64,000 nucleotides of DNA from Carnobacterium_A sp047553015 (GTDB lineage: Bacteria > Bacillota > Bacilli > Lactobacillales > Carnobacteriaceae): positions 310,001 through 374,000 of the forward strand of contig NZ_CP180212.1 in assembly GCF_047553015.1 (NCBI RefSeq), in the 5' to 3' direction. The notes under the pieces were generated by a model, which saw nothing but the letters and a program-made list of their open reading frames with translations, was not told where the DNA came from and did no database searches. Below are positions 18,769 through 28,344 of the stretch, piece after piece. The first letter of the stretch is position 1. Each line of letters begins with the position of its first letter. The position numbers and the translations under genes are program-made.

Positions 18769-18784
18769 AAAAGGAGATTAAAAG

Positions 18785-19642
18785 ATGAGTTTTTTATTTA
18801 GTGCAATTAATCCGATTGCATTTTCACTAGGGCCACTTGAGGTTCACTGGTATGGCGTTATTATTGCCTCTGCTATTTTTGTAGCAATTTTTTTAAGTAC
18901 TCGTGAAGCAAAAAAACGTGGGATTGAAGGAGATCATATCATTGATATGGCGCTATGGGCATTGCCAATAGCATTTATTGGAGCACGTTTGTACTACGTC
19001 ATCTTTAAATTAGATTATTACTTGCAAAACCCTGGTGAAATTATAGCTATTTGGAACGGCGGAATAGCTATTTATGGGGGGTTGATTGCAGGAGGCTTAA
19101 CGATTTATTGGTATACTAAAAAGCACGGTATTCCTATCTGGTTGATGTTAGATGTGCTCGTGCCGAACGTCTTACTAGCGCAAGCGATTGGACGTTGGGG
19201 AAACTTTATTAACCAAGAAGCACATGGTGGAGAAGTAACGAGAAGTTTTCTAGAAAATCTTTACTTACCTGATTTTATTATCAATCAAATGAACATTAAT
19301 GGAACATATTATCAACCAACGTTTCTTTACGAGTCCTTATGGAGTCTAGCTGGATTTATAGTCATTGTTTTAGTGCGAAATCGCAAGTCTTTGTTGCGTC
19401 GTGGTGAAGTAGCACTATCCTATGTTTTATGGTATTCATTGGGCCGTTTCTTTATCGAAGGGCTACGAACAGATAGTCTAATGTTGGTGGACTGGTTACG
19501 CGTATCTCAAGCTTTATCCCTTGTTTTGTTTGTAGGGGCATTGATTATCTGGATTCTGAGAAGAAGAGATTATCCACCAGTACCTTATTACTTAGATGGA
19601 TTGAGTAAAAACGAAGAAAAAGAACAAACAAAACTAACCTAA
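18785..19642 (+). CDS. lgt: Prolipoprotein diacylglyceryl transferase
   Basis: Integral membrane enzyme, 285 aa with about seven helices, that adds diacylglycerol to the lipobox cysteine of prolipoproteins, here the two PstS proteins and PsaA among others. The signature GRWGNFINQEAHGG is present, as is the HWYGVIIA segment near the N terminus. AAGGAG precedes the ATG. Co-transcribed with hprK. Confidence 0.96.
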   Translation: MSFLFSAINPIAFSLGPLEVHWYGVIIASAIFVAIFLSTREAKKRGIEGDHIIDMALWALPIAFIGARLYYVIFKLDYYLQNPGEIIAIWNGGIAIYGGLIAGGLTIYWYTKKHGIPIWLMLDVLVPNVLLAQAIGRWGNFINQEAHGGEVTRSFLENLYLPDFIINQMNINGTYYQPTFLYESLWSLAGFIVIVLVRNRKSLLRRGEVALSYVLWYSLGRFFIEGLRTDSLMLVDWLRVSQALSLVLFVGALIIWILRRRDYPPVPYYLDGLSKNEEKEQTKLT

Positions 19643-19714
19643 AAAGCTATGTGACCTTTCAATTTTTTTAAAAGATAAGTAGATGAAAATAGGACTAAGG
19701 AGTGATGAAAGAGC

Positions 19715-20719
19715 ATGTTGACTAAAATTGCACTATTAGGTGCTGGTTCATGGGGCACGGCTTTATCAATGGTTCTTGAAGAAAACGGTCATGAAGTTCG
19801 TTTGTGGAGCCATAGCCAAGAGCAAGTTGATGAAATCAATCAATTCCATACAAATAAAGATTATTTACCAGAAGCTATTCTTTCAAAAAAGATAAAAGCT
19901 TTTACTGACTTAACAGAAGTATTGGATTCAGTTGACGCTGTTTTGTTTGTTGTTCCAACGAAAGCCATTCGTGATGTAGCTAAGAAAGTAGAGGCTAGTT
20001 TGAAAAAGCCAGTTGTAGTCATTCACGCAAGTAAAGGATTAGAACAAGAAACACATAAGCGCATTTCTATTATTTTAGAAGAAGAAATTTCCGCAGCGAA
20101 ACGCAAAGCCGTTGTTGTTTTATCAGGACCTAGTCATGCGGAAGAAGTAGCAGTTAAAGACTTAACGACAATCACTGCAGCATCGTCTGATTTAGAATCT
20201 GCTACATTTGTGCAACAATTATTCATGAATGATTATTTTAGAGTTTATACAAACAAAGACATCATTGGAGTAGAACTTGGAGCAGCATTAAAGAATATTA
20301 TTGCACTTGGAGCAGGAGCTCTTCATGGTTTAGGTTACGGAGATAACGCTAAAGCAGCTTTAATGACTAGGGGGCTAGCAGAAATTAGTCGCTTAGGAGT
20401 TGCTTTTGGAGCGGATCCTTTAACGTTTATTGGACTTAGTGGAGTTGGGGACTTGATTGTGACGTGTACAAGTGTGCATTCACGAAACTGGCAAGCCGGT
20501 AATTTTTTAGGAAAAGGTATGACAGTAACAGAAACGTTAGCACATATGGATATGGTTGCTGAAGGAATAACAACGACTAAAGCAGTCTACGAATTGGCAA
20601 AAGAAAGAAACATAGAAATGCCAATTACTGCAGCAATTTACGATGTGCTATACAATCAAGCGAATGTTAAAGAGGTTGTAGATTCCTTAATGAAACGTGA
20701 CGGGAAATCTGAAAGCTAA
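19715..20719 (+). CDS. gpsA: Glycerol-3-phosphate dehydrogenase [NAD(P)+]
   Basis: Reduces dihydroxyacetone phosphate to glycerol 3-phosphate for phospholipid synthesis; cytoplasmic, 334 aa. It has the NAD(P)-binding motif GAGSWGTAL near the start, the catalytic Lys in ELGAALKNIIALGAG and the substrate loop GDLIVTCTSVHSRNW. AAGGAGTGA lies 10 bases before ATG 19715. The order lgt-gpsA-galU is common in Lactobacillales, so these are probably one transcript. Confidence 0.96.
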   Translation: MLTKIALLGAGSWGTALSMVLEENGHEVRLWSHSQEQVDEINQFHTNKDYLPEAILSKKIKAFTDLTEVLDSVDAVLFVVPTKAIRDVAKKVEASLKKPVVVIHASKGLEQETHKRISIILEEEISAAKRKAVVVLSGPSHAEEVAVKDLTTITAASSDLESATFVQQLFMNDYFRVYTNKDIIGVELGAALKNIIALGAGALHGLGYGDNAKAALMTRGLAEISRLGVAFGADPLTFIGLSGVGDLIVTCTSVHSRNWQAGNFLGKGMTVTETLAHMDMVAEGITTTKAVYELAKERNIEMPITAAIYDVLYNQANVKEVVDSLMKRDGKSES

Positions 20720-20764
20720 TAAAAACTACGTTGATTAAAAGTAAACTATTGGAGGAAAATAGAC

Positions 20765-21670
20765 ATGCAAAAAGTCCGTAAAGCCGTTATTCCAGCTGCA
20801 GGGTTAGGAACTCGTTTCTTACCTGCTACAAAAGCAATGGCTAAAGAAATGCTGCCAATCGTTGATAAACCAACGATTCAATTTATTGTAGAAGAAGCGA
20901 TTAATTCAGGCATTGAAGATATTTTGATTGTAACAGGTAAAAGCAAACGTCCGATTGAAGATCATTTTGATTCAAACCCAGAATTGGAAGAAAATTTAAG
21001 AGCCAAAGATAAGCTAGCCCTTTTAGAACTAGTAGAAGAAACAACGGGGTTGAATCTATTTTTCGTCCGTCAATCTTATCCAAAAGGATTGGGTCATGCT
21101 GTTTTACAAGCAAAAGCCTTTATCGGAAATGAGCCATTTGTTGTTATGCTTGGAGATGACTTGATGGAAGATGAAGTACCACTAACTAAACAATTGATGA
21201 ATGGGTACGATAAAACGCATGCTTCTCATATTGCAGTAATGAAAGTGCCTCATGAAGATACATCTAAATATGGTATTATTGATCCTGAAGGACAAGTAGA
21301 TGAAACGACGTATAACGTACGAAGCTTTGTAGAAAAGCCAAAACCAGAAGATGCACCAAGTGACTTAGCGATCATTGGACGGTACCTGTTGACTCCTGAA
21401 ATTTTTGATATTCTAGAAAATCAAGAACCAGGTGCAGGTGGAGAAATTCAATTAACAGATGCCATTGATACGCTAAATAAAACGCAGCGTGTTTTCGCAC
21501 ATGAGTTTAAAGGACAGCGTTTTGATGTTGGGGATAAATTTGGCTTCTTGAAAACAAGTATTCAATATGGCTTGAAACACAATGAAGTAAAAGACGCTTT
21601 GCGTGAGTACATTATTGAAATAGGTCAAAAACTTGAAGAAGAAGATAAAAAAGAAAAAGACAACAAATAG
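20765..21670 (+). CDS. galU: UTP-glucose-1-phosphate uridylyltransferase
   Basis: Makes UDP-glucose for glycolipid, teichoic acid and capsule synthesis; 301 aa. N-terminal nucleotide-binding motif GLGTRFLPATKAMAKEMLPI, then FVVMLGDDLM and the ISFVEKP-type segment VRSFVEKPKPEDAP. GGAGGA precedes the ATG. It supplies, with the phosphoglucomutase at 23489, the glucose-6-P to UDP-glucose route. Confidence 0.96.
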   Translation: MQKVRKAVIPAAGLGTRFLPATKAMAKEMLPIVDKPTIQFIVEEAINSGIEDILIVTGKSKRPIEDHFDSNPELEENLRAKDKLALLELVEETTGLNLFFVRQSYPKGLGHAVLQAKAFIGNEPFVVMLGDDLMEDEVPLTKQLMNGYDKTHASHIAVMKVPHEDTSKYGIIDPEGQVDETTYNVRSFVEKPKPEDAPSDLAIIGRYLLTPEIFDILENQEPGAGGEIQLTDAIDTLNKTQRVFAHEFKGQRFDVGDKFGFLKTSIQYGLKHNEVKDALREYIIEIGQKLEEEDKKEKDNK

Positions 21671-21688
21671 AGTGACAGCAATAATATT

Positions 21689-21737
21689 AGCGAGAAGTCG
21701 CTCACCTCAATAGGTGGTGCGATGGAACGCTTTTTTT
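21689..21737 (+). terminator. Terminator with alternative pairings after galU
   Basis: AGCGA (21689-21693) can pair with TCGCT (21698-21702), or AGCG with CGCT at 21728-21731. TCGC-CACCT (21698-21707) can instead pair with AGGTG-GCGA (21712-21722). T7 follows at 21731-21737. It acts at least as a terminator; the two exclusive folds are noted as a finding. Confidence 0.6.
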
Positions 21738-21844
21738 ATTGTCGTTAGCTACTCAAAATAAAGATTAGATAGGGATATGAAAGTAAGTGCCTATGTGCTA
21801 TACTGGCTTATCAAATTAAAGTGCAATGAAGAGGAGGAAGCCAA

Positions 21845-22276
21845 ATGTCAGAAACGGAAAATGAAAAAGCAATCATTATCCCATTTATTCCAACTAGTGA
21901 CTTTTATTTTCAAAGAGGAATTAAAGCTTTCCAAAAAAACGATATGACAAAGGCTAAAGAGTACCTCTTACGTGCAAGTACGCTAAGTAAAACGGAGGAA
22001 GAAAGAGTTTTTGCTCTTTGCCAGTTAGCTATTTGTCATCAACAAACAGGTGAGTTTAGTGAATCAATGGAAATTCTAGAGGAATTAATTCAGAGTGATG
22101 GAGATATTTTTCCTGAAGCTTACTATTTCCAAGCCAATAACTATGCCTTTTTAGATGAGTTGGAAAAATCATTGGAATTAGTTATCCAGTATTTAGAACT
22201 GGAACCAGATGGTGATTTTACCGAGGAAGCAGAGTCATTGAAGCAAGTTATTGAAATTGAAATAAAAGACTATTAA
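21845..22276 (+). CDS. Tetratricopeptide-repeat protein
   Basis: 143 aa, soluble, with about three TPR helix pairs (GIKAFQKNDMTKAKEYLLRA, ALCQLAICHQQTGEFSESME, and a third near AYYFQANNYAFLDELEKSLE). It lies directly upstream of trxB, where B. subtilis also has a TPR gene (yvcD). The precise role is unknown; TPRs mediate protein contacts. The RBS GAGGAGGA is strong and a terminator follows. Confidence 0.8.
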   Translation: MSETENEKAIIIPFIPTSDFYFQRGIKAFQKNDMTKAKEYLLRASTLSKTEEERVFALCQLAICHQQTGEFSESMEILEELIQSDGDIFPEAYYFQANNYAFLDELEKSLELVIQYLELEPDGDFTEEAESLKQVIEIEIKDY

Positions 22277-22281
22277 AAATT

Positions 22282-22318
22282 AACTTCCATTTAGTAAGCA
22301 AATAGATGGAAGTTTTTT
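22282..22318 (+). terminator. Terminator after the TPR gene
   Basis: AACTTCCAT (22282-22290) and ATGGAAGTT (22306-22314) with T6 following. Confidence 0.85.
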
Positions 22319-22379
22319 ATTATACAGTGTAGAATGAAGGAATAAGTGATAAATTGACTGAATTTAAAGGAGATATACT

Positions 22380-23339
22380 ATGGAAACAACAGAAAAAATA
22401 TATGATGTAATTATTATAGGAGCTGGCCCCGGTGGTCTAACAGCAGCTTTATATGCTTCACGTTCAAACTTAAGCACATTGATGATAGAACGAGGAGTAC
22501 CAGGTGGGCAAATGATGAATACCGCTGAAGTAGAAAATTACTCAGGATTTAGTAGTATTAAAGGACCTGAACTTTCTGAGAATATGTACCAAGGGGCTAA
22601 ACGTTTTGGAGCAGAGCATATTTATGGCGATATCAAACAAATTATTGATGGCCGTGAATACAAAACAGTCATCTCAGGCAAAAAAGAATACAAAGCAAAA
22701 GCCATTGTGATTGCAACAGGTGCTGAACACCGTAAATTAGGAGCAGATGGCGAAGATCAATACAACGGACGAGGCGTTTCTTATTGCGCTGTTTGTGATG
22801 GTGCCTTTTTCAAAAACAAGCATTTAATGGTAATTGGTGGTGGCGATGCAGCCGTAGAAGAAGGAACATACTTGACTCAGTTTGCTGAAAAAGTAACCAT
22901 TGTTCACCGACGTGATGAACTAAGAGCACAAAAAGTATTACAAGAACGTGCCTTTAAAAATGAAAAAATAGACTTTATCTGGAACGCAACGGTTGAGACT
23001 ATTTTTGGTGATGACATGAAAGTGACTGGAGTAAAATTAAAAGATACGTTAACAGGTGAATTTAGCGATGCTCCTGCAGATGGTGTTTTCATTTATGTAG
23101 GTATTTTACCAAATTCTACTCAATTTAGAGATTTAGGTATTACAGATGAAGAAGGTTGGATTAAAACAAACGAGCGAATGGAAACAGCGATTCCTGGGAT
23201 TTTCGCAATTGGTGATGTGCGTTTAACACCATTGCGCCAAATTGCAACGGCTGTTGGAGACGGTAGCTTAGCTGGAGACAATGTTTTCCATTATATCGAA
23301 AGACTTAATGAGTCTTTAGAAGCAGAAGCCGTAAAATAA
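22380..23339 (+). CDS. trxB: Thioredoxin reductase
   Basis: FAD- and NADPH-dependent flavoenzyme, 319 aa, that reduces thioredoxin. FAD motif GAGPGGLTAA (14-23), redox pair Cys136/Cys139 (CAVC), NADPH motif GGGDAAVEE and the C-terminal FAD motif FAIGDVRLTPLRQ. AAAGGAG precedes ATG 22380. It would support the peroxidase at 52934 and other thiol enzymes in the window. Confidence 0.97.
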   Translation: METTEKIYDVIIIGAGPGGLTAALYASRSNLSTLMIERGVPGGQMMNTAEVENYSGFSSIKGPELSENMYQGAKRFGAEHIYGDIKQIIDGREYKTVISGKKEYKAKAIVIATGAEHRKLGADGEDQYNGRGVSYCAVCDGAFFKNKHLMVIGGGDAAVEEGTYLTQFAEKVTIVHRRDELRAQKVLQERAFKNEKIDFIWNATVETIFGDDMKVTGVKLKDTLTGEFSDAPADGVFIYVGILPNSTQFRDLGITDEEGWIKTNERMETAIPGIFAIGDVRLTPLRQIATAVGDGSLAGDNVFHYIERLNESLEAEAVK

Positions 23340-23352
23340 GTTCTGTAAATAC

Positions 23353-23392
23353 AGCAAGAGACTAGTGATTGTGCTAGTCTCTTGCTTTTTTT
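23353..23392 (+). terminator. Terminator after trxB
   Basis: AGCAAGAGACTAG (23353-23365) and CTAGTCTCTTGCT (23374-23386), a perfect 13-bp stem, then T7. Confidence 0.92.
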
Positions 23393-23488
23393 GCGGTGTA
23401 ATTCTAATGAAAGAAAATAAGATAAATGGTATACTTAAAAAAAGAATAAGTTAAACGTTTTCTATCAAATAGTAAAGGATGATTAAAT

Positions 23489-25216
23489 ATGACTTGGGAA
23501 CAAACCTATGAAATATGGGATAATTTTGAAGCGCTAGATGAAACATTAAAAGCTGAATTGCTTACTTTAAAAGGAGATAAGCACAAGCTAGAAGATGCTT
23601 TTTATGCTCCCTTAGAATTTGGTACTGCTGGAATGCGTGGGATAATTGGTGTTGGAATCAACCGAATGAATCCTTACACAATTCGTCAAGCAACAGAAGG
23701 TTTAGCATTGTTTATGGATAGCTTGGGAGAAGACAGTAAAAAGCGTGGTGTCGCGATTGCTTATGATTCAAGACACCAGTCTCCAGAATTCGCTATGGAA
23801 GCTGCAAAAACATTAGGCGCTCATAATATTCCTTCATTTGTTTTTGAAAGTTTACGTCCTACGCCAGAATTATCATTTGCTGTTCGTCAGTTAAATGCTT
23901 ATGCTGGAATCATGATTACAGCCAGTCACAATCCAGCAGCTTATAATGGATACAAAGTATACGGCGAAGACGGCGGGCAAATGCCTCCAAAAGAAGCGGA
24001 TGCTTTAACTTCATATGTAAGGAATGTTGAAAATAGTTTAACGGTCGACGTCATTTCAGAAGAAGAACTTAAAGCTAAAGGATTATTAACTAGTTTAGGT
24101 GAAGAGATGGATCAACTTTATCTTGAACAGGTCAAGTCGGTTACGATTGATTCTAAATTGATTGAGCGAATGAGTGACAAGATGAAACTTGTCTTTACAC
24201 CTTTACACGGTACTGGTCAGATGTTGGGCGAGCGTGCATTAGCTAATGCAGGATTTAAAGGCATCACTGTTGTTCCAGAACAAGCGGTTGCAGATCCAGA
24301 TTTTTCTACGGTGAAATCACCGAACCCTGAAGATCCAGCAGCATTTGAATACGCTCTTCGCTTAGGAAAAGAAATTGATGCGGACCTTTTAGTTGCGACG
24401 GATCCAGATGCTGACCGTTTAGGAATAGCTGTTAAAACAACAGTTGGCAATTATGAAGTACTAACAGGTAATCAAATTGCTAGTTTAATGCTTCATTATT
24501 TATTAACAACGCAAAGACAAAAAGGAACCTTACCTGAGAATGGAGTCGTTTTAAAATCAATTGTATCTAGTGAATTGCCAACAGTGATTGCAGAACAATT
24601 TGGAGTAAAAATGGTTGATGTTTTAACGGGTTTTAAATTCATCGCAGAGAAAATTAAACAATATGAAACAGATAATAGTCAAACATTCTTATTTGGTTTT
24701 GAAGAAAGTTATGGTTACTTAGTGAAATCATTTGTTCGTGATAAAGACGCTATTCAAGCGCTTGTTCTAATTGCTGAAGTTGCCGCTTTTTATAAAGAAC
24801 AAGACAAAACACTTTATGACGGTCTTCAAGATATTTACCACCAATTTGGTCACTATCAAGAGAAAACAATCTCTATGACGATGGATGGCATTGAAGGTGC
24901 TGAGAAAATAAAAGCTTTAATTGCTAAGTTTAGAAAAGAAACACCAAGAGAATTTGCTGGAATCGGTGTAGAATATGCTGAAGATTTTGAAACGAGAGAA
25001 CGTCTCTATAGCGATGGTACAAAAGAAACCATCGCTATGCCTTCATCTAACGTCTTGAAATACAAAATGGTGGATGGCAGTTGGATAGCTATTCGACCAT
25101 CAGGTACAGAACCAAAAATAAAATTCTATATTGGATCTTTTGCGACATCTGCTAGTGAAGTAAAAAGAAAGCTAGAAGACTTTGAAGCCACCATTGCCAT
25201 TGTAGTAAAAGATTAA
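23489..25216 (+). CDS. pgcA: Alpha-phosphoglucomutase (phospho-sugar mutase)
   Basis: Interconverts glucose 6-phosphate and glucose 1-phosphate; 575 aa, the long form found in Firmicutes. Phosphoserine loop TASHNP (Ser146), metal-binding loop DPDADRLG, sugar-binding FGFEESYGYL and phosphate-binding RPSGTEPKIKFY are all intact. AAAGGATG precedes the ATG. With GalU it feeds UDP-glucose synthesis. Flanked by terminators, so monocistronic. Confidence 0.95.
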   Translation: MTWEQTYEIWDNFEALDETLKAELLTLKGDKHKLEDAFYAPLEFGTAGMRGIIGVGINRMNPYTIRQATEGLALFMDSLGEDSKKRGVAIAYDSRHQSPEFAMEAAKTLGAHNIPSFVFESLRPTPELSFAVRQLNAYAGIMITASHNPAAYNGYKVYGEDGGQMPPKEADALTSYVRNVENSLTVDVISEEELKAKGLLTSLGEEMDQLYLEQVKSVTIDSKLIERMSDKMKLVFTPLHGTGQMLGERALANAGFKGITVVPEQAVADPDFSTVKSPNPEDPAAFEYALRLGKEIDADLLVATDPDADRLGIAVKTTVGNYEVLTGNQIASLMLHYLLTTQRQKGTLPENGVVLKSIVSSELPTVIAEQFGVKMVDVLTGFKFIAEKIKQYETDNSQTFLFGFEESYGYLVKSFVRDKDAIQALVLIAEVAAFYKEQDKTLYDGLQDIYHQFGHYQEKTISMTMDGIEGAEKIKALIAKFRKETPREFAGIGVEYAEDFETRERLYSDGTKETIAMPSSNVLKYKMVDGSWIAIRPSGTEPKIKFYIGSFATSASEVKRKLEDFEATIAIVVKD

Positions 25217-25223
25217 TTTTATG

Positions 25224-25262
25224 AAAGCCATAATGAGCCTAGGTGCTTATTATGGCTTTTGG
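25224..25262 (+). terminator. Probable terminator after pgcA
   Basis: AAAGCCATAATGAG (25224-25237) pairs with CTTATTATGGCTTT (25246-25259), but only T4 follows. Confidence 0.6.
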
Positions 25263-25293
25263 CTATGAGTAAAGGATCAAAAATAAACTTAGC

Positions 25294-25322
25294 TATACAT
25301 GACACACCCGGAATGTTATAAT
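25294..25322 (+). promoter_or_regulatory. Promoter of rapZ-yvcK-whiA
   Basis: -35 TATACA (25294-25299), 17-bp spacer, -10 TATAAT (25317-25322) with a TG extension. The -10 lies 46 bases before the rapZ start chosen here and shows that an in-frame ATG at 25299 cannot be the start. Confidence 0.7.
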
Positions 25323-25367
25323 GACAGAAGTGCTCACAGAATGAGAACACAAAGGAGAATGCCAAAA

Positions 25368-26258
25368 ATGGTAGAAAATTTAGAATTAGTTATTATTACA
25401 GGTATGAGTGGTGCAGGTAAGACAGTAGCCATGCAGAGCTTTGAAGACATGGGTTATTTTTGTGTAGATAATATGCCTCCAAGTTTGTTGCCTAAATTTT
25501 GGGAATTAGTAAGAGAATCTGGAAAATTAACTAAAATTGCATTGGTGATTGATTTACGCTCACGTGCATTTTTTGATGAAATTATTACTGCGTTGGAAGG
25601 AATGGATAATACAACTTTCATCACGACAAAAATTTTATTTTTAGAAGCAGATGACGAAGAACTTGTTTCTCGTTATAAAGAAACAAGAAGAACACATCCT
25701 TTAGCTATGAATGACCGAGTAATAGAAGGTATCAAAAAAGAGCGCGAATTGCTTAATGAAATTAAAGGACGTGCTCAAAAGGTCATCAATACGAGTCATT
25801 TGACGCCACGTAAATTAAGAGAAGAAATCCAAACAACATTTAATGAAAGAGCTGGAGCAGATTTATTCCGGATTGAGTTGGTTTCATTTGGTTTTAAATA
25901 TGGTCTACCTATCGATGCAGATGTAGTCATGGATGTTCGTTTTTTACCAAACCCTCATTATATAGATAGTCTAAGACCGTTGACAGGTGTGGACAAGCCT
26001 GTATATGAATACGTTATGAAACAGCCTGAAACGGAAGTTTTCTATCGTAAATTTACTGAATTGTTAGACGTTATTTTACCTGGTTATAAAAAAGAAGGGA
26101 AAAACAACGTTACGATTGCTATTGGATGTACTGGTGGAAAGCACCGTTCAGTAGCTCTTACGGAAAGAATTGGACAAAAAATCACAACAGATGGGTATCC
26201 GGTTCACATTACTCATCGTGATAAGGAAAAAATTAAAGAAACGGTTAACCGATCATGA
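25368..26258 (+). CDS. rapZ: RapZ (YvcJ) nucleotide-binding protein
   Basis: P-loop ATP/GTP-binding protein, 296 aa from ATG 25368 (AAAGGAG with a 10-base gap; ATG 25359 is too close to the RBS). Walker A GMSGAGKT near residue 12; conserved C-terminal segment IAIGCTGGKHRSVA. In E. coli RapZ controls GlmS through small RNAs; in B. subtilis YvcJ affects competence and has GTPase activity. Overlaps yvcK by four bases (ATGA). The rapZ-yvcK-whiA order is conserved across Gram-positives. Confidence 0.95.
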   Translation: MVENLELVIITGMSGAGKTVAMQSFEDMGYFCVDNMPPSLLPKFWELVRESGKLTKIALVIDLRSRAFFDEIITALEGMDNTTFITTKILFLEADDEELVSRYKETRRTHPLAMNDRVIEGIKKERELLNEIKGRAQKVINTSHLTPRKLREEIQTTFNERAGADLFRIELVSFGFKYGLPIDADVVMDVRFLPNPHYIDSLRPLTGVDKPVYEYVMKQPETEVFYRKFTELLDVILPGYKKEGKNNVTIAIGCTGGKHRSVALTERIGQKITTDGYPVHITHRDKEKIKETVNRS

Positions 26259-27268
26259 TAAATGAAAGAAAAGTCAGAAAACCTAAAATAGTTGTAATAG
26301 GTGGCGGAACCGGGTTACCTGTTATTTTACAAGGGTTAAAAGCAAAACAAGCAGATGTTACAGCCATTGTGACTGTTGCTGACGATGGTGGCAGTAGTGG
26401 TTCGTTGCGCCATTATGCAAATGTTGTTCCTCCAGGAGATATTAGAAATGTCTTGCTCTCGCTTTCTAATATGCCTGAACAGCACAAAGATATCTTTCAA
26501 TACCGATTCGATACAAAAGATAATTTTTTAGCAGGTCATTCTATTGGGAATCTAATTATTGCTGCTATGGCAGAAATGCAAGGCAATATTTTTGAAGCGA
26601 TTCAGACTTTAGCAGAAATGATGGGTGTTGATGGACATGTTTATCCTGCAGCAGAAGAGCCTTTACTTTTGCATGCCATTTTTGAAGATGGATCAAAGAT
26701 TGTTGGAGAATCTAAAATTGTAAAAGCGAGTAAAAAAATTGAAAGAGTTTATATTACAGCAAATGATGACAATCATGAAGTAAAAGCTTCTCGAGAAGTT
26801 TTAAAAGCCATTCATGAAGCAGATATGGTTGTATTAGGACCGGGTAGCTTATTTACAAGTATTTTGCCTAATTTAATGATTGGGGACTTGGGGCAAGCTG
26901 TAGTGGATACGAAAGCTGAAGTGGTTTATATTTGTAACATCATGACTCAGTTAGGCGAAACAGAAAACTTTACAGACTCAGATCATGTCGATGTCTTGCA
27001 TAAACATTTAGGGAAAAGATTCATAGATACGGTGTTGGTTAATACGGAACACGTTCCTAAAGATTATGTGAATTATACAAAATACGAAGAGTACTTAGTA
27101 CAAGTTTCACATAATTTTACAGGCTTATCGAAAGAAGTCCCACGTGTTATTTCAGATAATTTCCTTTTGTTTAGAGATGAAGGAGTTTTTCATGATGGAG
27201 ACAAAGTGGTAGAAGAATTATTCCGATTAGCTTATGAAACAAATCGTATTCGCTATGCCAAAGCCTAA
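26255..27268 (+). CDS. yvcK: YvcK/GlmR, UDP-GlcNAc-responsive regulator of carbon and envelope metabolism
   Basis: 337 aa of the CofD-like family. N-terminal glycine loop VVIGGGTGLPVIL, TVADDGGSSGSLR, and VVLGPGSLFTSILPNL further on. In B. subtilis YvcK/GlmR binds UDP-GlcNAc and is needed for cell shape on gluconeogenic carbon sources. Its start overlaps the rapZ stop. Confidence 0.94.
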   Translation: MINERKVRKPKIVVIGGGTGLPVILQGLKAKQADVTAIVTVADDGGSSGSLRHYANVVPPGDIRNVLLSLSNMPEQHKDIFQYRFDTKDNFLAGHSIGNLIIAAMAEMQGNIFEAIQTLAEMMGVDGHVYPAAEEPLLLHAIFEDGSKIVGESKIVKASKKIERVYITANDDNHEVKASREVLKAIHEADMVVLGPGSLFTSILPNLMIGDLGQAVVDTKAEVVYICNIMTQLGETENFTDSDHVDVLHKHLGKRFIDTVLVNTEHVPKDYVNYTKYEEYLVQVSHNFTGLSKEVPRVISDNFLLFRDEGVFHDGDKVVEELFRLAYETNRIRYAKA

Positions 27269-27304
27269 CGAATGAGCAAGGAAAGGTAAAGGAGGTGGAC
27301 ATAA

Positions 27305-28249
27305 GTGTCTTATGCTTCGGAAGTCAAAAAAGAACTTACCCAATTAGAAGTTCATCGAGAACACGCTAGAGCAGAATTAGCAGCATTAATTCGAATGAAC
27401 GGAACGGTTAGTTTAGTAAATAAAAAATTTGTACTAAATATTCAAACAGAAAATGCAGCAATTGCAAGAAGAATTTATATCCTGCTAAAGGATCATTTTT
27501 CTGTTGAAAGTGAATTGTTGGTTCGACGGAAAATGAAATTAAAGAAAAACAATGTCTACGTTGTACGATTAAAAAGAGGGACACAAACCGTTTTATCTGA
27601 TTTATCGATTATGGACGGGATGATTATACACAGTCATGTTCCAGAAGAGATTATGACGAACTCTCAAAAAATGCGTTCTTATTTGAGAGGTTCCTTTTTA
27701 GCTGGAGGCTCGGTCAACAATCCAGAGACTAGTCGGTACCATTTGGAAATCTATTCTAATTATACTGAGCACAATGATGATATCTGTCAGATGATGAATT
27801 ATTTTGATATGAATGCTCGAACATTAGAAAGACGCAATGGGTTCATTACTTATTTAAAAGAGGGAGAAAAAATTGCTGATTTTTTAGCACTCATAGGTGC
27901 GACGAGTGGGATGTTGAAATTTGAAGATGTGCGTATCGTGCGAGATATGCGAAATTCTGTTAATCGTTTAGTGAATTGTGAGAATGCGAACTTAAATAAA
28001 GTAATTGACGCAGCTACTAAACAAATAGAAAGCATTAAGTTCATTGATGATGTAATGGGACTAGATAAATTACCAGATAAATTACAAGAGATTGCTTTAG
28101 CAAGACTTCAATCTCCTGAAGTTTCTTTAAAAGAACTAGGAGAGATGATTCCTAGTGGTCAAATCAGTAAATCAGGGATTAATCACCGTTTACGTAGAAT
28201 AAATGAACTAGCAGAAAAATTAAGAAACCAACCTACTGTAAATCATTAA
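27305..28249 (+). CDS. whiA: WhiA DNA-binding protein
   Basis: 314 aa; start GTG 27305 after AAGGAGGTGG. An N-terminal LAGLIDADG-like domain (SYLRGSFLAGGSVNNPE) is followed by a C-terminal helix-turn-helix (LQSPEVSLKELGEMI). A sporulation regulator in Streptomyces; in non-sporulating Firmicutes linked to cell division and chromosome segregation. It ends the rapZ operon at a bidirectional terminator facing rpoN. Confidence 0.95.
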   Translation: MSYASEVKKELTQLEVHREHARAELAALIRMNGTVSLVNKKFVLNIQTENAAIARRIYILLKDHFSVESELLVRRKMKLKKNNVYVVRLKRGTQTVLSDLSIMDGMIIHSHVPEEIMTNSQKMRSYLRGSFLAGGSVNNPETSRYHLEIYSNYTEHNDDICQMMNYFDMNARTLERRNGFITYLKEGEKIADFLALIGATSGMLKFEDVRIVRDMRNSVNRLVNCENANLNKVIDAATKQIESIKFIDDVMGLDKLPDKLQEIALARLQSPEVSLKELGEMIPSGQISKSGINHRLRRINELAEKLRNQPTVNH

Positions 28250-28275
28250 GATTGATTTCAAATGTTAAAGAACAA

Positions 28276-28323
28276 AAAAATCCCCACAAACTGTGCAGCG
28301 ATACTCAGTTTGTGAGGATTTTT
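28276..28323. terminator. Bidirectional terminator between whiA and rpoN
   Basis: An 18-bp arm with one mismatch: 28276-28293 (AAAAATCC...CAAACTG) pairs with 28306-28323 (CAGTTTG...GGATTTTT). A-run and T-run on the two sides serve both converging genes. Confidence 0.9.
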
Positions 28324-28344
28324 CTGTAGTTTCAAGAAAAGTTG

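Noticed and set aside
21689..21737. T-box riboswitch between galU and the TPR gene
   Set aside because: No specifier loop or full AGGGTGGNACCGCG core, and no amino-acid-related gene downstream; kept only as a terminator with alternative folds.
25299..25367. Longer N terminus for RapZ from ATG 25299
   Set aside because: The added segment overlaps the promoter (-10 at 25317-25322) and has no RBS; ATG 25368 has one and gives the usual length.
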